A stretch of DNA of 60,000 nt from Polytrichum commune (Eukaryota; Streptophyta; Polytrichopsida; Polytrichales; Polytrichaceae): NCBI GenBank assembly GCA_950295325.1, contig OX485808.1:22962527-23022526 (forward strand). Direction: 5' to 3'. The position numbers and the translations under genes were made by a program. The notes beneath the pieces were generated by a model. It was given only the letters and a program-made list of their open reading frames with translations. It had not been told where the DNA came from and did no database searches. Of this stretch, positions 1 through 12,680 are shown in pieces. Within the stretch, counting starts at the first letter, position 1. Each line of letters opens with the position of its first letter.

Positions 1-1366
1 AATGGCAAGTGTCATTTGTGTGCATTTTAGTCAACTTTTAGAGCACTGTGTAACGTAGGCATGCACCTCATAAACACTATTGAACATAATCATGCCAAGA
101 TATTAGTAAGCGCACTGAAACACCAAGTGTCATGAGGCGACACTTCATTACATAGCTCAATAGATGAGTTGTGTTCACTCATATTCCGTTTGATACTACT
201 GTGCTCACTCAAACTCCATTTTGAAACTGCAAAGTATATATTTAAGAATCAAAGCTGACCCCACTTAGCAATTTGTGTCTGTTGAGTAATGTTATGGTAT
301 AGTGAAGTTGTTACTCATGAGTGTAAACCTAGCATACGCCTCAAAATAGAATAGGATAAGTGAAATTATTACGCATGTGACACTAAATACCATAAAAGGT
401 GTAGTGGGGTAAAAGCCCCTCAATTTCAGACACCACGACAAGGGTGGCAAAGCACCCGGCGAAGTGGGGGTGGGGTGGCCCGGCAAACGGGTGAGTCCAT
501 GGAGTGACCGGGCGAAGAAGAGAGAGAGAGAAAGAAGAGAGAGAAGAGAGAGAGAGAGAGAAGAGAGTAAGTGGAGACTTAACTTACATACCGGCAAAGC
601 TCGGGCCCGCCATAGCCTGCGTTTGGTTGCACAGGGATTTTAGTTTGACATTTGGACTTGGCGATGCGCACGACGACTTCGACTTCTGGCATTAGGAAAT
701 AGTCCGGATGCGTTTTTGGCCCCACTGCTGCGCACTTGGTGAAGTCAAGCAGCAGTCGGAGCTTTAGTTTTAGTTTATTTATTCAGGGGGACGCCATAGC
801 TGCGGAAGCGAGGGTATGAAAGTACCGGACAGTGTGGTGTGGACAGGGTGCGTTGGTTTCTGTGAGGGTTTGCACCTATTTTCGGGCGCAAACATTGCGG
901 CTATGTAGCTTACAGGCGATGATGAAGAGTAGGTAAGTTCCAGGGTTAGCCATGCTGATTGTAGTTACCGACACTCGGTTGATTGCGTCCTAACTTAAGT
1001 TCACGGGTGGTTTCGGCTTGGGTGTCGATGATGGTAAGTTAAGGAGACGAGCAGAGGGATTTGCTCGAAAGCCACGGCTCTCTCTGACACTATCGCTCGG
1101 GGTATCTTTATTCTTAGTGTCGACTAGGAGATGGTCATATGAGGGAGAGGGATAAAGTCAGATGCGGAATCAGGGACGGACCCTGCGAGCGATGGTGTAT
1201 GATGCATTAGGGACTTTGAAGTGAGAGCAAGAATTTTGGTACAGAGCCCTTCCGATTTTGAGACAGCTGGGAGTACTGTACTTCGGATGCACGGCAGTCC
1301 ATTTGGAATGAAGGTTGGCAGTGATTAGAAGGATTTCAAGTGTAAGTAGCTAGGCGGTATAGGACC
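1..1366. other. Upstream and 5' leader region of MSP gene copy 1
   Basis: No convincing open gene is seen. A (GA)n tract lies at about 516-567. From about 360 onward the sequence is recognisably related to the region upstream of gene copy 2 (12.69-14.08 kb), including the shared block around the word GTGAGTCCATGGA, so this is the left part of the segmental duplication. The stretch from about 600 to 1366 probably contains the promoter and 5' UTR of the gene that starts at 1367; no TATA box was assigned with confidence. Confidence 0.5.
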
Positions 1367-4300
1367 ATGGCCCCTCAAGACATGGCTGCGCAGGCTAACG
1401 GAAAGAGACAACCAGCTTGGAAGCTGAGGTTACCGTGGGAGCAGGAACGGCAGGCAGAGGTACAGAAGAGTGCATTTATCCAGAACGAGACTGCGGGGGC
1501 TAGCACATCCTCTATATCCACAATAGCGAGAGCATTCTTATTAAGCCGAAGGCGACTGCGGCTTGATCCTGACAAGAAATTACATTTTCTGTGTAAGTTC
1601 CAAAAGCTTGCGTGATTATCCTTAGCTCCTTTGTCATCACCATGCTCTCCAATTGAAGAATTAGTTCACCTGATACTGCCTCACATGAAATTGGGGCTTC
1701 GGCGAGGCTATTGATGAATTGCTTTGTGAATGAGCCTTTAACGCATAACTTATATGTGCTTGTTATCTCGGAAGGCATGTTGTTCTCAAGAGAGGACTGG
1801 GTGACCTGTTCAGCCAGTATGTTAGCTTAAGTGCCATCCCCTTGTTGTAGAGTGTTATCTTCTCGCTGTGTACCTTTAGGAGTCTAATCTTTACTTGAGA
1901 GCAACTCATCACATCATCGTACAGTAGCCAGAAAGTGATTTTCCTGCCAGATGGTCTTCGATTTAATAGTCCAAAGTGGAAGTTCTTTCCTGGAAAGTAT
2001 GATCGGAAAGTGTAGATTTCAAGACAATAATTCACCATGATGTGGTGAAAACAAATACATCTTATTAAATGACATGGTCATGGGAAACCTGCTGATACCT
2101 CCATGGGACGGCACCTAGAAAGTGTCTACACTCCTGTAACTAAACTCGTTGAAATTGCAACGAACCTGTGTCTGGATTGCAGCTGTTGTCACAGTCAATA
2201 ATACCTGCAACAGCAGGTATATTGAGTGCAGTTGAGGTTATGTGTTTCTGTTTAAAGAAAGACTAACTGATGGGAATCCAGTATGCAATTTATAAATGGG
2301 ATTCCTCTTGCTTCTTTAATTTCCACAAGTTCTGGTCACCGACATTATACATTGGAGGCGCATTGGTCGCTATTGCAAATGAGATTGTAGTGCAGTATGT
2401 ATGGTGTGCTGTATTGATGTCCTCGTTATTATTGGCACATACTTTTAATCAAGGCTGTAGCATATTGTCAGGACTAGTGAAGTCTATAGGGCATAGTGGC
2501 TAGTTGGACAGCTTGCCATATAGGATAGAGGTGATGTTCCCATTCCCCTGCAGCAGATTGCATGTTGAAGGTATTGTTATGGAAGACGAGGGCTTTTCAA
2601 CCTTAAAAGTTAGGTCGTAATGTGAACACTTTTACATATTGGTGACTGATTTATTGCACTGAAAGTAATCACCTTTCTCTAATAGAAAGTCTGTTAACAT
2701 AATTTTTGAATGATGTTTTCACCCACACTCTATTGCTTTCGAGGATAGGTAGGACAATGTCGAATCAAATTGGGTTATGGTTCCTCCCCTATAGTAGCTT
2801 TGTAAACTCGCCGCCAGTTCACACACAGCCTAACTCTATGCCCCAACGGGGCAAGCCTCTCGTTCACCCCAATCGGAGTCATCTCTCTCTCTCTCTCTCT
2901 CTCATACACACACGCACAGATTGGTCCACCATTCCGTTTGTCTGGTGACATGTATGCTGACTCCTATGTACTGGTTTGCAAACCTGCAGATGAACCAGGA
3001 AAGCAAGCCTCAAGTGCAATTAAGATAAAGAATGTCAGTCGCACACATGTTGCGTTCAAAGTGAGAAATTTCTCCTTATAGTTATGCTTACAACTTTTAT
3101 TATTAATTAATTATTATTATTATTATCTTTTCTCATGTGAACTCTAAATTTGATTGCATTTAAGCAAATATTGAGTGTAGCATGTAAAGAGGTTCTTTGT
3201 ATTTTTGGGCACCAAATTGAATGTTCTAATTTCCTTCAACCAGCATTAGGTTTTTATTTCCTTTCACTGCTTACATGTAGAAAGGTGACTCTATGAACTG
3301 CCAAGAGTGACTTACATAAGACTGTGAAGGGGCATTAATGGTCATCCACACTCTCTTGCAGTTCCAAACAACAGCACCTAAGAGCTGCTTCATGCGCCCT
3401 CCCAGTGGTGTTCTTGCTCCAAATGCAACCGTCATTGCCACAGGTACTATGCAGGGGAAAAGTTGCAAGGCTGCAACTGGGACTCTTTGGTTTCGTCATT
3501 AGAGTGTTGTTTTAATAATGCGACGTTTTTCAATATGGATTGTATAAAAACTTCTAGAGCATACTAGCCAGGAGTAAGACTCATCAGTGCAGGCTTCAAG
3601 TATCTGAGTAGACATCCATGAGGGTCATTTGATAGGACCACGTATTGTTTACTTATCTGGTATGCCTTGTGGGTAGCATTTGAGACTAATGTTGGCAATC
3701 ATGATCCTGCAGTGGTGAAATTTGTGGAGCATCCAGAGCATCCAAAGGAGAGAAAGACCAAAGATAAATTTAAAATCGTGAGTTTGGCCGTGAAGCCAGG
3801 CATTGAATACACTCCAGAGTTGGTAAGAATTCCACTTCTACATGTTTTATTTACTGGGTTGTGTGAATAAAGGAAAGCACGGCCAGGTTAGTGTAGATAT
3901 TTTGACCAAAAGCTTGTGAAAGGATTCAATGTAGAAGGGAGTTCCAACCTGTACATTGGGAAGCTCATAAGTAGGTGTGTAGGTAATGCTTTTGTTCATT
4001 GAAGACTCATTGTAGGGTAAATTAAGTGTTCTGATTTTGTGTTGACTTGTTGAAGTTTGAGGATCAAAGGGAGGTGGTAGCTGTAGAGCGCATTTTACAA
4101 GTGGTGTATATCGATCCTCAACGTGCATCTCCTGTAAGTTTATATCTGAACCATCTTTCTTATCAACGGATTTGAACCCTGATAATGTCTCTTTTTGAAA
4201 CAGGTTGACAATAAACTTAAATACCAATGATGGAGTTGGCAGAAATGAAAATGTTTGTATGGTTTGTGTTTGAGCTGTATTGGCATGGTGCTGAAACTGG

Positions 4301-4995
4301 TGATATTTTCTGTAAGAGCATAGTGCAGTGAATGAATTATGTTTGGCGGATACTCTGTTATGTGATATAGGGTTGTTCCTGGTCAATTAGAGTTGCAAAT
4401 TTACTAGATGCAGGGGTGATGAATTTTTGGGCTTGTGAGATTCAGGAGGAGTTGGAGAGGTTGCAAAAGCGGCTGGCAGAGGCTGAAGCAGATGAAACAG
4501 CTCGAAGGAAGCCCACAGATGACAAGGCTACGAAAGGAACTATGGTTGTGGAGGGACTTGTAATTGATGAATGGGTATGGCGTTGTGACTTTGTAAAAGC
4601 TGGACATGTTCCTGGTCTTGAATGGTGTTGTGCACATGAGCACAGTTGTGTGTTTCCTGTACGTGCGCTGTAGTGGCAGAAGCTTTGAATTGTGAGATTT
4701 AGAAAGGGAGACATTTTACGTGGCTTTGATATTTGGTGAAGTGTGGAGATTGGAATGAAATGTACTTGTCTTTGGGTTTATCTCCATGCTGCACAGTACA
4801 ACAAGAATGTTCTTGAGGCGTCTACTTTGTTGTCCACACTTTCATTGTGTAGACTTTGTAATAGCAGCAAGGGGTCTAGAGCTTGTTATCGGGGCTTGTA
4901 ACTGAGCAGTACTATGTGGTGATGTGGGTGTACAGAAGCAGCGCAGAGAAAATTATCTCGCTCGGCAACAAGTGGAAGGTGGGGAATCTCTATGA
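1367..4995 (+). CDS. MSP (major sperm protein)/VAP-like domain protein, copy 1, seven exons
   Basis: Exons read from GT/AG borders and phase: 1367-1592, 2990-3060, 3362-3443, 3713-3822, 4056-4133, 4446-4574, 4936-4995, giving about 251 aa with no internal stop. The N-terminal ~55 residues are low-complexity. Residues ~60-190 form an MSP/PapD-like beta sandwich with the plant motifs EPGKQ, IKIKNVS, HVAFKFQTTAPKSCFMRPP, GVLAP and VKPGIEYTPEL. Next comes a short coiled coil (EELERLQKRLAEAEADE) and the conserved end GLVIDEW...YLARQQVE. This order matches the small plant VAP-like family that includes Arabidopsis At4g21450 and At5g54110 (MAMI). VAP proteins tether membranes and bind FFAT-type ligands; here that is by homology only. 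No C-terminal membrane anchor is seen, unlike VAP27. Exon 6 could start at 4440 instead (AG at 4439), adding two residues. The paralogue lies at 14.08-17.55 kb. Confidence 0.88.
2882..2903. repeat. (CT)n microsatellite in intron 1 of MSP copy 1
   Basis: An uninterrupted TC/CT dinucleotide run followed by a short CA-rich stretch. It lies about 85 bp upstream of exon 2. Copy 2 does not carry it, so it arose or was lost after the duplication. Confidence 0.9.
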
Positions 4996-5689
4996 GATGA
5001 AGGATCTGGAGAATACGGTCACCCACCACAATCCGGTATTCAAGACTTGGGGAATGGAGGACTGGTTAATACACTAACAACATAGCCTTAGGCTGTGAGA
5101 CTAAATGCAAATGGGGTGTGTGCATATTAGAAGAAGCACTTTGGTTCAGCCAATATAGTGACACCAGGTTCCTTGTCTACAAACGTCAATGCCTTAACTC
5201 CATAACCACATTGTAGGTTGATTTCATGAGTCTAGGTGGAGTGGGTTCCTGGTGGTGAACCTAGGTCCTGTACAGGTCGATTTAGATGGGCAACTATCTC
5301 CCAGTATTTTCCATTTAATACATTAGTGAGTTCAGGTGACCATTCAGGAATTCTTTGCCGGAAGATGAGAACATCATGGCTTCGTTTAATCCCCGTGCTC
5401 ATAAACTGAAGACAAAGCATAGCTTGTAGAGAGGAGGATAGGCAGATGTTTCTGATATGGAGAAGTTGAACTCCATTTGTGATCATGTACACTGGACAAA
5501 CATGCCTTGCTTGGGCTGGAAGATTTCTCAGATGCCTTGGAGGAGTTGAGACGTGGCTTCTCTAGTTCCACTCCATGCAATTTCTGATGCATGACATCTC
5601 TTAGATTCCGTCATAGTCTCAAACTTTGTATCAAGTGCAGACATGTTTCAAGAGCATTTGTTATATACATTTTTAGAACCTCTTATTTC

Positions 5690-6560
5690 ATTGATTAAAC
5701 CACAGAAGAAAGGGATTTGGAACTCATGATACAATTTTGTTGGATTTGTTCGTATGAGTAGTTCGTTCACGCCTTCCTCTCTTCAAGTTCCCGCACAGAT
5801 GGCTAAGTAATGAGTTCAACATGTCGACCCACAGGAATAGTGTTTGACTTACTGTTTACTTAGATTTTGTTCCATGGATGACATGATTGTGGCAAGTTAA
5901 GGGTGACAATCATAGGGTGTGAGCCTGGAAAGGTCTTTGGGATCCAAGGATGATTGTGAAGGTGGAAAGGTCTGGACTAAGGTAGAAATACCATAACCCG
6001 TTAACCACCCTCTAGCCGTGCACTAGACTGCCGTCTTAATGGTGAAATGCCATTTCTAAAGCGGATCATGGCTCGGCAGCAACTTCAATGGGTGTACACT
6101 TAGTGTAGCCAATGGGAGTCAAGTGTTAATGTACTCATGAGGTAACTGATTTAGATGATGTTTTGTATGGAAATGTTGATTACTGTGTTTGGTGTAGGGA
6201 GAATCTAGTGAACGAGTAGGGGTTTGGACAACCTTCCACTTTGAAAAATTGTAGCATTTTTTGTATAGGGCAGAAAAATATGAAACAACTTGCATTCTTC
6301 ATGAATCCTTCTCGTCTATCTTGGAAATTTATCTCATGATTGTCAGACCAGATCTTTAATGCCAATCACCTTATTTTCACGGGTTATGGTATTTCTAACT
6401 TATAAAACACCACTTTCCATCTATTCAAGGGCCATTTGCACATAACAACAACAGTGGTTGATGTTTTGTACTTGACTATCTTTACCTCTGTTTTTGAGGG
6501 ATAATAAGAAGAGGACAAGGTGCAATGTTGTTAGCTGCAATCACAATTTAAGTATTCTTA
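5690..6560. other. Intergenic, no gene seen
   Basis: AT-rich spacer. A short stretch at about 5925-5970 resembles sequence at 18265-18325 downstream of copy 2, so fragments of the duplication continue here. No coding exon or RNA gene was recognised. Confidence 0.5.
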
Positions 6561-6937
6561 GGGTGGGTTCACATGGGTCCCAAGTCACTTAAGGGCAATC
6601 TATGCAAAATCAACTATTGAGCATGGAAGTTGGAATTACTACTTCACACATGGTCCCAAATCCTTTGTCCCAAGAATGACATGGATGTCTACATGGCAAC
6701 ATTTTTGGAGGTGAGGCTTGGGACTTGTGTTGAGAGTTGGGTCTAGCTTTTTGTTCGACCCAACTCTCAATACAAGTCCTGCAAATACTTTTGCATAAAA
6801 TGATCAAGATCCAGTTTCAATGATAACTAACCATGTTTTAATGGATTCTTGAGGCTCAAAAGTTGGGATTTCATCTTCATGTTGGGACTTGCTAACATGA
6901 GTGGGACTTGGGACCAGGGACCCCATTGAACCAATCC
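6561..6937. mobile_element. Fold-back MITE with central hairpin
   Basis: The outer ends are imperfect inverted repeats: GGGTGGGTTCACATGGGTCC at the left, and its diverged complement ending CATTGAACCAATCC at the right. The exact middle holds a second inverted repeat with 23-nt arms (6721-6743 and 6757-6779, one mismatch, 13-nt loop). The centre of the hairpin (6750) coincides with the centre of the whole element (6749). The left flank is TTA; the right flank is AAA, so a 3-bp duplication is not clean. Ends starting GGG fit a Harbinger/Tourist-like MITE, but the family is uncertain. No coding capacity. Confidence 0.65.
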
Positions 6938-6940
6938 AAA

Positions 6941-7630
6941 TTCATCATACGAAGGGTAAGTATAAGCACTTATTCAACATTAAGCCTTAGTCACTTGCAT
7001 TTCAAGATGTTGGACTAATGTGATGTCACCTTTGCACTTGTCCACATGGGCATGGGTAGAAGGTGGTGAATGGACATCGCACATCAGTGTACGACATTGA
7101 TGCTCGTTTCTTTTCTTTTCCTTTCTTGATGTGATAGGTGAACATCTATCTTGATTTTGATAGACATAGGAAATCTTATCAAACAAGTGAGTTATGGGTG
7201 AAGAACCAATCATTTTGAACCCTTTTTCTCCAAAGGAGATCCAAGGGGGCTTCTACTATATGTATGGGAAACTTGACGCCTTTCTTCTTCAAGAGAATCT
7301 TGACAACTTTATTGCCTTGCCATGTGGTATTATGGTTTCTCACAATAGGTTCGTGAAAAGTTGCATGTGATTTGATTTTGAAATTTCAAGGGGTATGATC
7401 TTCTAGTGTGCTCTTGGAGATTGTATGAAGTCAACACGGTTCAAAAGGCTTGGGAGAATTGGCCATCTCACTTGTACTAGGGGTGGATAATGGTTTGGAA
7501 CAAGTTTGGGAGGGATGTCAAACTTATTACGTCTCCTGCACATGTCTCACACTAGCCAAACATAAGCATTTGATTTTACATGTGACTTTAATATCATGGA
7601 CCCACCATATTTTCCCTAGATTTGTAGCGC
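6941..7630. other. Intergenic, no gene seen
   Basis: AT-rich spacer without a recognisable exon, RNA gene or clear repeat structure. Confidence 0.4.
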
Positions 7631-8304
7631 CCCAGTGACCCTCTCTCACCTTTCCTCTCCTCTCCTCATTCTTATCGTTCCCTTTCCAGAGCTCGCTCCT
7701 CATCAAGTTTCTCTCTCATCATTTTTTTCAAGGTTAGTTTCTTTTTTCTTTTTTTTTTGGTCTCAAGGTTATGTACTCTTTGTTATTTGTCTCACTAGTA
7801 CGCTCTCTTTGTTCTTCAACTGCTTTTTGTCTTGAAATTATGCTTCACTTGCCATTCGTTTTAATGTTAGGCCCTCTCTATTCTTTTCTCTTTTGAAATT
7901 ATTTGGTGATTTGTTTCAATGTTAGGCTCTCTTTGTTCTTTGTTTTAAAATAAAACATCTTTGCTATTTTTTTCCTTTTTTAATATATATTTCAGGTCTC
8001 AAGGTTATACTCTCTTTGCTATTTGTCTCAATGTTAGGTTCTCTTTGTCTTGAAATCACATGATTTGTGCTTCTTGTTCAATGTTAGGTTCTTTTTGTCT
8101 TGAAATTATATAATTTTTCCTTCTTGTTCAATGTTAGGTTCTCTTGTTCTTTATTTTGAGGTTAGGTTCTCTTTGCTCCTTGTTAAAATTTTCAAAGTTA
8201 GACTCTCTTTGCTCTTTGCCTTGAGGTTAAGTATTTATTGTTTTTTTGGTTTATTTTTCTTGAGGATAGGCTCTCTTGCTATTTGTCTTCATATCAAACT
8301 ATCT

Positions 8305-9103
8305 ATGCAACACTTAATGGCCTAAGAATTTCTTAATGGCCTAAAAATCGCAAGACACAATGCCGCTGCCCACCAACTCACCAACCTACTAAAATCAAAT
8401 GTATACACTACACATCTCACACTCATTAATGCCGGTAACCAACATGGCAACCACCAAGACAACACCATCCCGCAATGGATACTAAGATGCACATGCAACA
8501 CTACACAAATGTGAATGCCTCGCAAAACTAAGACTAGATATCATTTACATACAAGGCGTTGCATATGAACAAAAGGGTCCACTAAAACCTACACCGGACC
8601 TAACCTTCCAAATCATTGAATTCACCTTTATGCATGATAGATTCCTTGACCAGGCCATACAAACAAAAAAAGACAAATACAACATGTTGTAGACGCAATA
8701 AGAGCACAAGGCTGGAATATTAGACCACTCATGGTTATCACCGCAAGAGAAAGGGGAGCCATTCACACAAGAAGCATAGAACTCCTTGAGAACCTACATA
8801 ATCCCATATCATTGATAAACAAAACAATGAAAACCATCCACCAAAAAGCCATCAAATATCTCACATACCTAGTACTTAATAAGAGAAAACTCAATAATAA
8901 ACAAGAGTAAGTACTACCCCCCCCCCCCACATACTAAATGGATATCAAAACAATGTATTTTTTTCATTCTTTATTTTATTTCCCACCCACTGCAAGGTAG
9001 GCAGTTAACCCCACCCTACACTAAGGACATTCTTGAGCAGGGTAAGGCCAATGGGCTCAAATTCACGTTGGATTGCCCGACATTGGTTTTTCTGTTCTTT
9101 CTT
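8305..9103 (+). mobile_element. 5'-truncated LINE tail, same family as the element at 47.9-59.1 kb
   Basis: The insert is bounded by the 11-bp direct repeat TCAAACTATCT at 8294-8304 and 9104-9114, a target-site duplication. Inside, 8336-8910 translates on the + strand into a broken version of the C-terminal ~190 residues of the large element's ORF2, for example RHNAAAHQL, LINAGNQ, IIEFTFMHDRFLDQAI and the end AIKYLTYLVLNKRKL. The 3' UTR shares the word GGCCAA(C/T)GGGCTC and a T/C-rich terminus with the large element. A short duplication (TTAATGGCCTAA twice, 8312-8342) sits at the 5' junction. Confidence 0.85.
8336..8910 (+). pseudogene. Decayed LINE ORF2 C-terminal fragment
   Basis: The region lines up with 58410-58985 of the full element. 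It contains in-frame stops and frameshifts, for example after QM at about 8513 and near 8690, so it is non-functional. Like the full element it is rich in A and C and poor in G on the coding strand, which shows that this composition belongs to the family. Confidence 0.8.
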
Positions 9104-9204
9104 TCAAACTATCTTTTTTAGGTCTTGAGATTAGCGTCTCTTTAAACTTTGTCTCAAGCTTAGATTCTCTTTGTTTTTTTTGGTTTTTGTTTTAATACCA
9201 AACT

Positions 9205-12200
9205 CTTGATTGCGGCAAGTTCATTGACTCGTGTATTGCAATGCAAGGCAAAAACGATTGTGTTTTCTAGTGGATTTAAAACACTTGTAGTGTGTATTGC
9301 AAAGCAAAAATAATTCGTATGACCAAAAATTGATGAGATATGATACCGATTAACTAAGGATTCATAATGGTCCCAAAAATATGATATTCATCGAGGCATC
9401 CGTTAGTCCTTCCATATACAACGTTAATGTTGTTAATTTTGCAATGGAATCCACCTTCTTATCTTTATTTGGAAGGGAATGATACATGACATTGCAAATG
9501 TGTTAAAAACAACATTTTTGTAGTCTCATTTTACCACTATGGGATAATAAACCACTTTTTGCATTTGTGTATAAAAAAATGGGAATATTATCTCGACTGC
9601 AATGAATTTAAAATTAAACATATAAAGATTTCTAAAGATTTGAACAATACCCTCATGCCAACAATGAAATTACCCCCCAAAAATAAAAGTTAAGTGGAGA
9701 ATAAAAAAAATCGTGACATTTATTGCGATGGAAACCAATGATAAAGTCACTTGGCAACAAACTAAAAAAAATTGTTTGCGGCAAGTATTGCAATACAAAA
9801 TATCATTATGAATATTATAAAAGAATATAGATTGCAAAAAATAAAGAAATTGCATGTAAAATAAAATTAACATGTATATGGAGAAATGTTCATTTGCATG
9901 AAGCTTTGTAGGTTGTGGATTGCATTATTCATAATAAAGAAACTTGACTTTGAAGTCACCATGTGAAAAATTGATGCTATTTGCATTGACAAACGCCATG
10001 AAACCAAATCTTCTTTTGCTTGACATGAGGTTATAACCTATGCAATTGGGATACCATTATGCCACTCGTAAAAACAGTCAAAGTAAAGAAGTGGAATTTG
10101 GTATGTTGTCGGTGCTGAAGTTGTGTATCATTGAAACAACACCCTCGCCTCTTGGTTTCAACATAGATCATGATTGCTAACTTGTTTGGATTTCGATGAC
10201 GATAGAAATGTCAATTTCATCATCTCTATGTTGCCAATAAAATACAGCTCCTTCATCTTCCAACTTCAAATGCAACACACTAATAATAATAAATAAATGG
10301 ACTTGTTATATTACATGCGCATAAATTTGATTTTAAAAGTGTCATTACTATGAATGACTATAAAAGTGAGACCCTAAATCTACAAATGTTGGATATATAT
10401 CGAGCGAATGGGCCTCATCAAGCAAGTTATATTTTGGTGGAGAGATACCTACACATCTCTATGAAGCAAACATGGTGACGGGCTAAAGATGAAAGAAATG
10501 TGGAGTATTAAATGCTTGAAGTCATGACACCTCCCAAACATGATGTTACTTTTGAGAAACCAAAGTGATGAAACTTGGTCCCTCGTCCCTTGTACTTCAA
10601 TCCTTTAAGTACAAGCGATGGGGGTCGTTCTCCGCACTTGGCTTAAGAATAGAGGTGACCTTGTTTGTTCTTAGTCATTGTCCATTACCCTATACAATTA
10701 TTTTTTCAACCTAATTTGAGATTATTCAAAATCGAGTATCATGCAAACACTATACTCGAGTCATTTATAACCCAACAAGTGAGACATTTATGACCCATTT
10801 GATGAACGCCGACCCTCTCTTGAATAGGCACATGAACTCTAGAGTTGGAAGATCTAAATTTAACATGGTATTGTGAAAACATCACATGGCACGTAAAAAT
10901 GTTACATTGTTGTTTTTTTGAATACAAGGAAGGCTAGCTTGAGTTGGTATTTGGAAGCAACTTTTGCTAACTACATCTTGACGTATGTATAAAAAGCTAG
11001 TAGCATGTGTAAGTGATAAGGAGGAAGAAGAATCTTGAATAAAATATGACAGTGCTCGGGAATTTCTAAATGGAGTTGCGCATTTCGAGTTATGTATACT
11101 CGTATAATGCACATGTTCTTCATTGTTACTTCAAACACTCTTGGTAGCAATCAAAACAAAACATTCATGATACAAAAAAAAAACTTCTTCTTTACTCTAT
11201 GAACTTGTATCAAAGGTGCCCATATGAAATTTGTTTCAAAATGCAAAATTTTCCAAAGTCAAAGTGCACTCCATAAGAAGTAATTTCAAAATAATGGTTT
11301 GTTTAAGAAATTGAGTCGGCGTAGAAAAAAAAGTGTCACATGTGAATATGACGTTTTCATAAATACCATGTTAAATTTTTACATGTTAGTATGGGTTCCA
11401 ATGTTGAACAATCATATTTAACTTGGTCACAATAAACATCAAATCCCATCATCTAGGTTTTAAAAAAATTGAATTATTGTCACTTGCCCCTCTCCTGGAG
11501 GGGTGCACCTTTCATAACACGTATGAATATACAAAAGGGACATTGATTCAACTTTTCTATACTACGTATACGTATGCTACACAAATTATGACTTGTAGTT
11601 GTGTACATGTATAGAGGACCTCTAGAAAATATGCAACAATTGTACTTGTATGGTAGGGTCATTAGACTTTATGGGATAAGTATTTTAATATTAGCAAAAA
11701 GAAAAAGAAGAAGCTCCAATTAAGGTTTGGTTTATTGGGGGGTTTATAGAATGCATAGAAAATTTGGTAATCGCTAGGTGGAGTAATGGCATCCAAATGA
11801 CTTGATGATTTGTGCATCAAACATGAAGATTGGTTTATGTTGGTGTCAAAAAGGAACCAACAATAATTGGACTTATGATTTTAGGGATCGTGTAATGGTA
11901 GCTTTAGAAACAATAATTGCATTAGCTTCTATGACATAGGAACCATAAATCATGTCATTAAGTTCAAGACCCAAAAAAGGTGTTGTTCTACTAGTTGCCC
12001 CTTCATATGTAAAAACTTTCATTTTGCAATTGTTGGATCTTCCCACATCTAGTATAAACCAATAAATTATTTTGTATATGAAATATCATGGAATTTTATA
12101 AAAGCCAATAGGCTTATGGGACTAAAAACACATCAAGATGGTGTCGAAGAGGCTAATATCCTAGAGTAACAAAGTGCAATGGGCCAATATGATAGAGCTT

Positions 12201-12680
12201 AATATCAATTTTTTTGTAATGTGTATTTATTTATTAATATCTTTGCTATATGCAATTCCAACCAGACTCTACTATATGTTAGACTAGGGGACTCTAATTC
12301 CAACTAGACTATACTACATGTAAGACTAGGGGACTCCACCTTGGGAGATCTAATAGTTCTAGAAGGTAAAGGGTAGTTTTACCCATTAGTTGGGTCTATG
12401 GTGTTACATGATGATCTCACCTTGTAAGTAATGATTATTCGTTAAGAGCACTTAAACACATCCCAAATGCATGGAGGGAGAGCCAATTAACTATATGCTT
12501 GAGGACTAGTTGAGGGGAGCTTCAACTCTTAATTCCTACAAGTATACAAGACTCAAAGTTGGGTGGATCATGTCTCTTATTTTCCCTCTTTTTTTTGGAG
12601 AGACGCTACATTGATGTTCCAATTGCAAGAAGACTTTAGACTACTTAATACTAGAGACAACATATATATATATCTATATA
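9205..12680. other. AT-rich intergenic region, no gene seen
   Basis: No exon-like coding stretch or RNA gene was recognised. Visible structure is limited to a 42-bp imperfect tandem duplication (12254-12337) and a (TA)n tract around 12660-12685. The region is probably old transposon debris. Confidence 0.45.
12254..12337. repeat. Two-unit 42-bp tandem duplication
   Basis: The unit AATTCCAAC(C/T)AGACT...GACTAGGGGACTC occurs at 12254-12295 and again at 12296-12337 with a few substitutions. Confidence 0.85.

Larger units (their letters stand above)
360..5680 (+). repeat. Segmental duplication, left copy
   Basis: This block is homologous to 12690-18235. The whole MSP gene, its introns and about 600 bp of 3' flank (5090-5680) are shared. 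Similarity is uneven. Introns 4-6 and the 3' flank (about 3840-5640) are nearly identical to copy 2, while the 5' flank and intron 1 are clearly more diverged and differ by many insertions and deletions. Exact boundaries need an alignment. Confidence 0.85.
7640..9200. repeat. Degenerate CT-rich tandem repeat (TTAGG-TCTCTTTG units), split by a LINE fragment
   Basis: About ten imperfect units with the core TTAGGNTCTCTTTG occur at roughly 7868, 7923, 8034, 8084, 8134, 8163, 8198, 8264 and again at 9130 and 9160. Spacing varies from about 30 to 110 bp, and several units continue with TTGTCTTGAAATTAT. The two parts are separated by the LINE insertion at 8305-9103. Confidence 0.6.

Noticed and set aside
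292-597. Minus-strand frame over the (GA)n tract
   Set aside because: Most of the peptide is Ser/Leu encoded by the microsatellite.
3847-4386. 179-codon minus-strand frame in introns 4-5 of MSP copy 1
   Set aside because: It overlaps exon 5 of the sense gene, recurs in copy 2 only because the region is duplicated, and has no recognisable domain.
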